Assembly: GCF_018139145.2 (NCBI RefSeq)
Contig: NC_059487.1
Span: forward strand, 7,399,792 to 7,463,791
Direction of reading: 5' to 3'
DNA from: Gymnogyps californianus
Taxonomy: Eukaryota > Chordata > Aves > Accipitriformes > Cathartidae
DNA length: 64,000 bases
Every line of letters begins with the position of its first letter. Position 1 is the first letter of the stretch. Made by a program: the position numbers and the translations under genes. A model generated the notes under the pieces. It did no database searches and was not told the DNA's origin. It was given only the letters and a program-made list of their open reading frames with translations. Of the stretch, positions 50,838 through 61,133 are shown in pieces.

Positions 50838-53800
50838 GCAACATAGCTGGCTTTTTGTTCTTTCCCCACCCAAAGGCACAAGCTGTATGTTGGTTGCAAG
50901 ACCACAGGGATAGCAAAATTGGTGATGAATTTGACTCACTGTGTAGTAAAGGCGGGGGGGGGGGGGGGGGAGAAACAAACACCAAAGACACACACACACA
51001 CAAACCACAGAGAAATGGTACCAAGGCATTACTAAGCAGTGACAACCATTCAGAACTTGCCTCAAACTTGTTTGAACACCTGACCAAGCTGACTGAATAT
51101 CATAACAGTGCAGAGAATTTTATTAGATTTAGCCCTGTTTTGCTCACCTAAGTAGACTCAGTATAGCTTTAATTTTTGTAATACATACAAACCACAGTGA
51201 AATCTCTTAATTCAAATACATCAATATCACAAGAAAGTAACTTGAACAGCTTCTTCAGAATACCCTAAACTGAGGTCTGAGCCAAAGAAAGCAAACAGTC
51301 CATTAGGTAATCCATCTAGTTTTGTACTAGTCTTTTCTTATCGTGCACCTTTCTCTGAGAGAGACCTTTATCTCCCCCAAAGTAATGAATCTCTAGAAAC
51401 ACTTGTATTCCCAACAACTGACGCTCAAGGCACTTATCGCATGCCTGGCACAGTGAGATTTGGAAGTCTACAGTATTAAAAGGATTTCAAATCCCAGCAT
51501 AATGAAAGAATAATGTTCCTGACACAGCACAATCTAGAAACAGTCTGCACCTTAAGAAGCTCTCAATTTGCTTCATACATACATGAACTCCCAACTTTCT
51601 CAAATACTTGAGGTATTTCCTCAGGTCCCTAAGATAACAGGCAAAAGAAACAAGCTGGAGCAAGAACAAAGCCCTAAGTTTTCAAAGTATATCCATTTTT
51701 AAGTTTTACTTTTTTGTACCAACTATTAGGCAGTTTTTCACCAATACAATAATATTATTTCCTGGATCAAGTTCAGTAATGTAAACTAGATGTTACTAGA
51801 TTTGTCAGAAGTGATTTTAGGATTAAAGAGATTTATTCCCTAGATTAAATAAAAAGGGAAGAAAGAGGATACTATACACAACCATGTATTGAAATGCCCA
51901 TTTAAACACTACTAAGAGAAAAATAGAGATAACTATTCATACTCCTTACAGCAGTCCTCTACAAGGTCACTGGGCGTTGCAGGTATATGACTTATTAGAA
52001 GAGCACAAAGGCTTTTCTTACAATTACTGAACAATACAGATATGGACATGTAATACTAACTTGTTCACTACCCATAAATTCAGATGACAGGATCCTGTCA
52101 TTATATTTAAAAAGAGAAGATCCATACATTTCATGACTACCCTTGGCGTAAGATAACTTCACAGCCCAGTTGCAAATTAACACTATTATAACAATGCAAC
52201 ATAAACTTGTTATTACTTTTAACTAAGACAAAAAGGGAGCAGTGGAAAAGAAAGGAAACTGAAGGATAAAGCCTTGTGAAGATCAGCTGATGTTAAAATC
52301 CATCATTTTTTAAGAGTCCTACCAAGTACTTGGTGTGGGAGAAGGATCAGAACTTTAGTTTGTAGGTGTGCGCTGAGCTTTATGGTTTCAGTACTTCAAC
52401 CTTCCTTAGCAGCAAGCTGCAATTTCCAAGACTGCATACTCTTACTCCTTTCACAGTCACAGAAGTAAAATGTGTTGGTGTAGGATTCTTATATTAAAGC
52501 TATAAAAACAAAACAACAAAAAACCCACCCTAAAACACACTTCTGTCTTTTTGACCTATGTTCTTCCCCTCCACTGAACGGCAGTAACTCTGGGGTAACA
52601 TGCAGGGATAACACTGCAAAGACGGATGCATAAAGAACTTCATATTGTTAGCACTTCAACCACAGAGAAGACAGAATCCAGAAGAAAAATATTAAATCTA
52701 TAAGCAGATCTAAGAAAATCTATGTAACAGGTCAATTGATCAGGACTTGCAGATACCAAAAATCTACAAGAAGTTTTCCTTATTCAGTTTCCAGACTGTA
52801 AATAACATCAACTTCTGACATATTTCAGCATCTTTAAGATCCACAATCTTCCTTTCCCAAATATTACTAGAAAACACAAGTACACTGAATCCATCTATTA
52901 AACTGAGTAGTCATAGTCAATGACTCAGTCACAGAGATGGTCAGAACTGTCAGATCACAGCAGAACCATTGTTTACAGTACTTCCTACCTCAGGGATCAA
53001 CAATTTCAGCCTTTCACAATGATTGCTGCCTGTCTAAGATCTTCAAATAAGGCAGGTAATTCAATTGCTTTCTTTTTAGGAACTAGAAATACGGTGCTGC
53101 TTGTTTCTAAATGGGACATGTCTTTCTGGAGCAATGAGACTTCATCAAATATTTACGTTATTTCTTGTGAGGTACTGATATTTACAGTTGTTTCCCCATC
53201 ACCATAAAGTTATTACCTTCATTTTAGAATACTATATGCAGATTAGAGACAACTCTGCAGCCTAATAGATACATTTTATTTTGACACTCTCTTCCAACAA
53301 TCCATTAAATATGGCTATAGTACTAGTGGTTAAACATCGAAACTTATTTCACCACAAACTGCTTAAACTCACTGAACTGTGAGCTGCTATCCTGATTTTA
53401 CTGTGGAAGGTGAACCAATGCTAGAAAATATGGACAGAAATATAAAATAACAAACTAAAATCTAGAATAAGCTCACTGCAGATATTAACTACATAAAAAC
53501 CTTCCACATTGTTCAAAGCAGGGAAAAAAATATCACTACTATAACAAGACCATTGTATATATTTCTTCATTATCAAATCATCATTTAGTTACTTCAGTTC
53601 ATTGTGCATAAAAATATATGCACGCTAAAAATACATAATTATATAAAAATATATAGATAGTAAAAACATTTGATATAGGAACTGTATCTGTGTTATAAAG
53701 GTTCCAAGCATAAAATAGGGTGTTGTAAAATTAAATAAAGTCATACCTGCTTTATGAATCTCATTCAGCTTTACAGACAGTTTCACCTGAACAGTTTCCT

Positions 53801-54068
53801 AGGTTCTGTCATTGGACCTTTCACACTAGTTAATCTTCTTTAGTGTCATTCTATTCTAGGCACCAAAACAAATTTCCTACCACAGCCAAACTGCAGAAAG
53901 ACGACATTATTTCAAACACTTTAAGTAGAAATTTTGCTCACCAGGATTTGGAAAATAAGAACACAGATACACACCCCTGTATTTGTTACATATGCATACA
54001 TACGTATGTATAGACACACACAAACACAGAGGTGAGTCTAGGTTAAACTGTTGAACTACTGCATTCAC

Positions 54069-54099
<31 letters not shown>

Positions 54100-57000
54100 A
54101 GCCTTACCCAAGTATATACACAACTGTGCTAATAGAGAAAATAGAAGTTTGCATTTAACTGTTGTACAGACCACTAACATGCAAAAATCACATAAATCTA
54201 TGCCTGAGGGATCCCACAGCAGCTGCACAATACGAGCATACATTTCACATATTACAAGAACACTGGAACTCAAGTACAGCTCCTTACAAGAGGGAAGATA
54301 AAAATTTCTGTTTACTGAGACATTCTTACTGCCTCAGAAGCAACACTTCTTTGGATGCTGCTTCTTGCTGAAGACCTTTACACTTGCAGCATCTGTATTT
54401 GCAGAAAGGCATAATTATATCTAGTATTGAGACAAGTCCAAAGTAATATTTTTATGGAATTCAGAAATGTTACACATCTTTTATCCTCCTACAGAGGTCA
54501 ATCGTTAATTAGTTGAAATCCTCCCTTGTCAAACTTGCAGTATCATTCCAAAATTTCTCCCCATGCACCATTTGGGTGAGGTGGTGAGGACAGGCAGAGG
54601 AGAGGCAGTTAACCAGCAACAAACTATATTGAGAAATTCAGATGATCTCCAAAAGTTAAACAAAAATCCAAGTCTGTAAGAGACTAATACTAATGGGAAG
54701 GGGGAGAAACAAAGCAGAACAAAAAACCAATCAAAATAAACCCCACTCATTACAGCTTTTCAGGTTTCAAATTAAATCATGGCTTGTACTGGAATGAACC
54801 CAAGATATTCTCAAAAACATGAGCATACTGGAACATCCATTTTTATACTGGAAATGCAGGCCTGTATCTCATTCTCCAAAATGTCCACTCCAGCTTGAGA
54901 AATTGGCCCAGCATATTGGTAAAAATGACAATGTGTTCTGTCAAGGATACTGCAAGGGACAATTTGAAAGGCAGGTCTTACCTACTTTTTGTGGAAATTG
55001 GCAAAGGCATGGAGCATTCTGCATAGAAGTATGATCTCACCAACATTTTTAACCAAAATTCTCTGACAGGTTTGTAGCAGTTCTTGATCTTACTTTTACT
55101 CTATTCTGAACTTCACAGTGAGGCTACATCTTCGGGTGGCCGAGGAAAGGATGTTGAGATGAAAAAGGAGAAAGAAATATTGTGTCTGTCTGAGGGGGTA
55201 CAACTATTTGGAAAATATTTTAATCATTCTGTGCTATCTAGAGAGCAAGAAGTTAGAGCTGTCTGGAACTCAAATTAATTACTTCTAAAAACATTTCTGA
55301 AGGGAAGATAAAATATAAATTCACACCCTTTCCAAGTTGTAGAGTTCTTTGACATATTAGATATTAAATCTAGCATCTCAAAAATACACATCTGCTATTA
55401 CACAGCAAAAGTATTTGCTTTATTCCATCACGTTCTCATTCGCAACAGAGGAGGGTATTACTCATTTGTATACCTAAATCAGTTATATTTGCAAATTTGA
55501 TATCACCAAGTCCATTTGAATTTGTTTTTTGTAGATGAGTAGCCATAATTCTTCTCACCCGGGATCCTCATAACAGAAATGCTTGAAAGGAACTCACAAC
55601 AGTGGAATACATAGACTTTCTTAAAACGAAAACATACAGAGCCATAGCAAAGCATCATCTATTCCAACTTAAGATTTTGCTTTATGAAATAATATTAGCT
55701 ACTTAGGTGGAAAAACTACAGACATTTTCCTATCCATTTAGAAGAAATGATGGAGGATCTGGTACTGAAAGACCAAACTAGTCAAGATGGTTTTATACAG
55801 CAGCTATACTGTACAGCTAGCTTTATACTTTCAGCTAGAAATTACCTGAAATAAGACTCCTTGCAAGGAATCTAAAGCAGCAAAAAAACCCAAAAAGTGT
55901 TATATAGCCAAAACACAAGGACAAGAAAAAGGTTTTTTTGCAAACAGCAAAGTCCAGGGAAAAAAAAGTAAGTCCATAAAATACTTTGAGAATAACAATA
56001 TATTTTCTGAATGAGATTAAAACAAACACGTACAAAACCCTCCACATTCAAATCACAAAACATCTATAGTAGGAAAACTCCACCATGCCAGGAACCTTGC
56101 CTTGAATTCCACGATTTGTGCTGAAGAGAGTCCAGAGTTCACCTGAACTCCCTAATACAGATTAAAAACAAAGCTGTCCTATTTACAGTAATATTTTTAG
56201 TGTTTTCCTAAATCTCTCTCATATTGCATTTCCCCATCCCCCAAAACCAAGCAGAACAGTCAAGGTAAAGTTGAGAAAGAATGTAAGGGGGTTAGTTTAG
56301 TTTTTGAGCAGCACACTTAAACTTTTGAGTTTCACTGCTGCAGGACATGTTATGAAATGCAAGGATCAATCAAATTCTGTGAAGAAGATTGACTCGGAGG
56401 ACTCTCACAATGTGTTTAATCAAAACAACATCCTTACATGTGTCAGTTTTACTTCCACGTAATGAGAAACTCAAAGAGAAACACTGAACATTAGCGGGGA
56501 CAAACTACAGAAGAATATCTTTATGTAAACTCATTAAAGTGATATTTGGAGAGGAGAGAGGGAAGGAGAGACAATTGTAATGCACATAGCTAGCAGTAAA
56601 ACAATTACTCCAGTTACATCCTTTGGAGAACTCTTAATCATATCATACTCTAGTGCAAAAGTTCTTAAAGCATGGCTTACCATGCTTTACATCTCTCACA
56701 CGCATTGAGCATAAAAGCTATTGCACTGCAGATTAATTCTGGAATGAAGCTGACACCTAACCAATTAAGGGGCTTTTCACAACTACTGTCTGATGGCATA
56801 AGGAGACATTCATCGTTAATAGCAAAGACATTACTTATTGCCAGGGCAAAAGTGAAGGAAAAAAACATCATATTTTCATGAACAATTTCTGGTTTTAATC
56901 TGTTTAACATTAGTCACAGAAAAGCAAAAGCATATATGCATTCATTCACGTTTGCAGGTTGGAGAAAGCAAGGGAGATGACACGGACACTGCACCTCTGC

Positions 57001-57164
57001 ACGGTTTCGCATCCATATATAAACGCTTTAAAGGAGAACAACAACAACAAAAAAAAAAAGCTAGAGACCTACCTACAACTCTACCACGTCTATGTCTAGA
57101 GTCCTGCAGCCTTGCAGCGCTGGTGAACAGCCCAGCACAGGACTAGGGACCAGAAGTTTTTAGC
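50838..57164. other. AT-rich non-coding stretch, no gene recognised
   Basis: No gene is recognised. It begins with a G17 run (50954-50970) and a short CA repeat (50987-51002). A TACA/TATG patch lies at 53.99-54.02 kb. If the leftward promoter reading is right, this is the start of intron 1. Confidence 0.65.
50954..51002. repeat. G17 run followed by (CA)n
   Basis: Seventeen G, then a purine-rich spacer and eight CA units, starting 116 bases from the LTR edge. The G-run length may be unreliable. Confidence 0.8.
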
Positions 57165-57248
57165 ACAGCGTATGTTATTTTCCAGCTCAGCCACTGCCTC
57201 ACTGCGTGACCTTGGGCCAGTCACTTCCCCCGCATCTCAGCTCCCCAC
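57165..57248 (+). mobile_element. MIR-type SINE relic
   Basis: It carries the conserved MIR core in order: CCAGCTCAGCCACTGCCTC, then TGCGTGACCTTGGGCCAGTC, then ACTTCCCCCGCATCTCAGCT. MIRs are ancient amniote retroposons that survive as relics in birds. This copy lies at the left edge of the CpG island, inside the predicted intron just past the first-exon donors, a position where it could have been co-opted for regulation. Confidence 0.7.
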
Positions 57249-57337
57249 CTGACCGCCTCCCCCTCCGCAGAGCACCGAGGACGAAAACCCGGTAACTATC
57301 CACCACAAGCGACTCTGCACCGGCGAAGCTGGAAAGC

Positions 57338-57370
57338 GGGGGGGGGTGGGGGGGGTGGGGGTGTAGGGGG
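57338..57370 (+). promoter_or_regulatory. G-quadruplex motif at the promoter edge
   Basis: Four G runs (9, 8, 5 and 5) separated by one to four bases on the plus strand, which is the template strand for a leftward transcript. It sits just downstream of the 57402 donor. This is a canonical quadruplex-forming pattern, common near CpG-island promoters. Confidence 0.75.
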
Positions 57371-57401
57371 CGCGATTGGGAGTGGGGGCTTCCTCACTTA
57401 C

Positions 57402-57408
57402 AGGTGAT
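57402..57408 (-). promoter_or_regulatory. 5' splice site, minus strand
   Basis: On the minus strand TCACCT is followed by GTAAGTGAGG, an almost ideal donor from the second intron base on. It defines a possible first-exon end at 57402. Confidence 0.45.
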
Positions 57409-57642
57409 AAAAATCTCCCCGACATTGATTCAGCCTCCCGCCCGGGGAAGGACCCCACACACACACCTTCCCTGTTTCCCTACTGTACGGGTTAAACCCG
57501 AGGAGAAGCCGGCAGCTCCGGCTTGCCCGCCCCAAGCGCACGCAGCAGCCAGGGGAGGCGAGCCCTCCGGGCCTCCCGCCCCCACAACCAGAACCCTCCC
57601 GGCGGCCCCAGCCTGGCTGCGTACGGAGGCGGCGTTACTTAC

Positions 57643-57668
57643 AGCACCCGCCGGGAGGAAAACTCACA
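57643..57668 (-). promoter_or_regulatory. Two alternative 5' splice sites, minus strand
   Basis: On the minus strand, CCACCT/GTGAGTTTTC places an exon end at 57668, and GGTGCT/GTAAGTAACG places one at 57643. They are 25 bases apart and would give first exons differing by 25 bases. The first-exon body would lie to the right, in 57.7-57.95 kb. Confidence 0.5.
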
Positions 57669-57883
57669 GGTGGCCCGGAGCCGCCGGCGATCAGCGGCTG
57701 AGAGGCGACCGGCTTCCCGGGGCGGAGGTCGCCTCAGCACCCGCGCGGGAAGCGAGCGAGCTGGGGTGGGGGCGCTGCGCTCCGCTCCCCGCCGCGGGGC
57801 CGCGCAGCTCCGGCCGCTGCTGTCGCCCTCCCCGCGCGGGGCCGGCTCCCTCCCGCCCTTCCTCCCGCCCGGCTCGCGCCGCC

Positions 57884-57892
57884 GGCCAATGC
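57884..57892 (-). promoter_or_regulatory. Inverted CCAAT box (NF-Y type)
   Basis: GGCCAATGC on the plus strand reads GCATTGGCC on the minus strand. NF-Y boxes work in either orientation and usually lie 60-100 bases upstream of the start. Leftward transcription from about 57.8 kb into the 57668/57643 donors would fit. Confidence 0.5.
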
Positions 57893-58105
57893 GGGCCGCG
57901 GCAAGGAGCCGGCTTTAACCATCTGTTGCGAGGCGCCTCCTCCAAGCGCTGCCGCCGCCCTTGCCAGGGGGCTCCCGCCCAAGCACCCCGCCAAGGAGGT
58001 GGGGAGCCGGGTGAAAGCTTTAGGCCCCCCCCCCCTCCGAGGAGCCCTTTGCCGTCCGCGCCCTCAGGGGCCGCGGCCGTTACCCGGCTCCCCTCCCCCA
58101 CTCAC

Positions 58106-58151
58106 CTCAGGATCGCCGCCCCCCGCCCCCTCAGGGCTGGCGCCCCTCACC
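58106..58151 (-). promoter_or_regulatory. Two upstream 5' splice sites, minus strand
   Basis: CCTGAG/GTGAGTGGGG (exon end 58106) and GCTGAG/GTGAGGGGCG (exon end 58151) both match the donor consensus on the minus strand. They would end first exons starting upstream at about 58.2-58.4 kb, so the island may hold two separate transcription-start clusters. Confidence 0.5.
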
Positions 58152-60374
58152 TCAGCGCTCTCCTCTCCGCACCCTCTGTCCCTTTCCCCTCAACTTCCTC
58201 CATGCCGGGTGGGCGCCTGCCCGCAAGCCCCGCCGCCGCTGTGGGGTGAGGGAAGAGGAGCACGGCTGGGGGTGCCGTGCGAGCGCTGCGGCACCGCTCC
58301 AGGCAGCCTCCCGTTAGCAGTGCCAGGTGGGGCAGCGAGGGTGTGAGTGTGTGTGTGTGGTGGTGGGTGGGGGGTGTCAATCAGGGAAAAACAAGTGCAT
58401 GTGGGGTGTAATCCTCCTCAGGTTGGTGGGGATAAAGTCCTGACCTGATAAAACTTCTGTATTTGGCCACTTAATAATCCGGGTTCTCCACATGGGGTGT
58501 CAGGAGGCCGGCGGCGGTATTACGGGAGAAATGAGCCTCATCCTGCTTCAATGGGCATAAACCAGGGCTAAATCTGTGTTTAGACTTCTTAGACATCTCC
58601 TGTGGAGAAGCTGTTCCAAAAGAGTCAAGTCTCTTTCACTATTTAATGGTTTTGAGTTTTAGCCTTTCGCGTTCCTAATTTGAAGGTTTTTCTACGAACA
58701 TGAGGGCAGCCTATGCACAGGGTCGCTTATTTTGTGTCCCGATCTCCACACCAGGTGATAGTAGTTCAGATGTTTGCAGTGCATGCGTAAACTTTCCCAA
58801 AAACAGAGCCATAGTTCCTGTGTTACTTCTCTTTTTATATTAATAATTTCCTTGTTACAGACCTCCCTGATCATGCTTTTTAATCAGATCCTTACATTTT
58901 CAGTTGATTCTCCACAGAAAATCCAGGGAATGAGAAGCTAACTTTATTCCAACAGGTTCCAGGGTAATATTTTTATGAACATGTGTCAAGAAAATGATGC
59001 AAATTCTTTTCAACTTTCAACAACTAAGTTAACAAAACAGTCTTGAGATGCATGCTGTGGAAGGAAGAAAATGTACATTTGTTGCATGTGTTAACACAAG
59101 TCCTAAATGAATTTTTGTCATTTTTTGAAACTGTGAGATTCTCGTTTCTCACCAGAGCAGTGTCATTAAATTATGGGTTTAAAACCAGAGTATGGACCAG
59201 ATATGGTTTGTGCAGGACTTGCAGGATTTGAGATATATTATTAAGCAAATTTTAAGGTTATCTTTTCTCATTGACATGTAGCTGGATAGTCTTGTAATTA
59301 AATTAATCATAGGTCCTTTTCATTTATTATTAAAAAATATGATTTCTGGAAATAAGGTCAATCACCTGCATTCCATACCAATGCTGTTATAAAATGGCTT
59401 GTAAATGGTACAATGTGTTACTCCAAATAGACACTTTCAAAAATGGGATACATTTCTTTACCACTAGGAAGGCGTTATCTTTGCCTTAAAGGATCTCAAC
59501 ACAGCTGAGGTTTATCTTATTATTACAAAAAAGACTCAAAAATACTCAAAATTAAATGATTTGGATTTTTCTTATGAGACTCCAGATGGATGAAATTTTG
59601 CCCTCATGTATGCATGTGGAATGCCTACAAATCTGAAGGGAGAATTTGTCATTACAAGATATTTTTAAGGAATGGTTTCTATATTGTCATACTTACTAGA
59701 ATGGCAAATTAGCTAGTGAATCTTCCATTAATCTTACAAAGCTATTCTCAAGCCTAAATTATTCCCATATATATTCTAATCAAGGCTCATCATAATAATT
59801 TTGTGAGATAGTTTTAACATTACTACAAGGTTTTGTCTTACTACTCTAAGAATGTTGTTATTATTGATTTTATTAATATATAGAAAATCCATCTAACATC
59901 TTAAACCAATTGTCCTAGGTACCAAATATATGCATAAAAAGATGCTCTTCACTTCAGCGCTTTGCATGCCATCATCATATATAGAAGTTAAACAAAGGAT
60001 GGTTGGAAATAGAACAATCCATAGGCAAACAACTGGCCTCTGAAACAGTGAAAATATAAATAACTTCTTCAGTTGTACGAGAAATCTTGGCAGAATCCAA
60101 AAGCATATGCAGCTAAGTGGTGTCTCAGTCCACTGCTGTAATAAGCACTGCTGTTAAATACAAAAAACTATGCCTTAAGTCTCATTTACCTTCTTTAAAA
60201 TATGTATTCTTTCCCCTGGCTCATTACAGTTTTTATTACTTATTTGTATAGATTAAAAATATGACAAATTCTGCATGCATACATCATCAGTATCATGTAT
60301 GTCATGGATGTGTTTAGAGCAAGATTCAAATAGATCAGCAACATGCCATCAATTCAGGGATTTTCTTCTGTATT

Positions 60375-60450
60375 TTACTTGCTACTATCTTGGTATGTGA
60401 CTTTGGGCAATTTGTTGAACTTGCCTGTGAATGATTCTTTCATCTGTGAG
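60375..60450 (+). mobile_element. MIR-type SINE relic
   Basis: It keeps the MIR core in order but with many changes: CTTGCTACTATCTTGGTATG, then TGACTTTGGGCAATTTGTTG, then a 'TTCTTTCATCTGTGAGATC' tail matching the usual 'CCTCATCTGTAAAATG'. It is an ancient non-coding relic. Confidence 0.6.
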
Positions 60451-61120
60451 ATCTGGGATAGTCATATTCGAAGAGGTGCACTTTATTAGTAATAATATTT
60501 TGTGAATTTATTTATCTATAACAAATGAACTAGTAAATAACATCTTTGAATGTAGGCATCCAATCATTATCCATCATAACAGTATTTTCTCCTGCTTCGT
60601 TCTAAGCGGCATATACATGGCAGTCTATAGTGCTTAAAATGAGGTTTAAAAACTAGGCAGTATTTTTTGTCAAGTATCATAGCAAACATCTTAAAATCAT
60701 CAAAGATCCTGTGTGAAAGTCTTTTAGAGAATAAGCCTATTTTTCTAATTGGTCAAGCGGTGCATTAACGGTGTGTGCAGAGGTAAAGCTGCAAGCGATT
60801 ATAGTTCAGGAGACCACAGACAGGGAGAATGAACAGTTTTCCACAGAGTTCATGATGAAAAGCACTGTATCCCTGAAAAGCTTTATGTTTTCTTTATGAA
60901 AAAAGATTGCAGTGCCTAATTATAAGAGTTCAATGAGACTAGGGTCTGGTACCTCCAAGAAAACTATTTGAAAACTATTTTGGTGTAGTTTCCATGTGCA
61001 GCAGGTGTTCGTCACTGCAATAACCTCAGAAAACAACATCTCTTGCCATTCCCACACTATGTGTTTGCACTGAGAATTTTGATTTTAGCAGGTGCTTTCA
61101 AGTCACTTCCAACAAGAGAT

Positions 61121-61133
61121 TGTGTGTGTGTGT
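61121..61133. repeat. Short (TG)n run
   Basis: Six TG units in tandem plus a trailing T. Confidence 0.75.

Larger units (their letters stand above)
57230..58370. promoter_or_regulatory. CpG island promoter, predicted leftward transcription
   Basis: About 1.1 kb of very GC- and CpG-rich DNA in a window that is otherwise AT-rich and CpG-poor, typical of a vertebrate housekeeping or developmental promoter. It contains an inverted CCAAT box, several GGGCGGG-type GC boxes and few TATA-like motifs. Splice-donor consensus sites in the island are concentrated on the minus strand (ends at 58151, 58106, 57668, 57643, 57402), which suggests multiple alternative first exons running leftwards. Long open frames on both strands here are an effect of base composition. 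The gene served is not identified. A divergent rightward transcript is possible but has only one weak donor (58237). Confidence 0.85.

Noticed and set aside
57404..58249. 281-codon open frame in the CpG island (also 131, 136 and 115 codons in other frames)
   Set aside because: Long frames on both strands in the same place reflect GC richness and scarcity of stops. The residues are almost only A, P, R, G and S, with no domain. The frame also runs across the predicted minus-strand donors.
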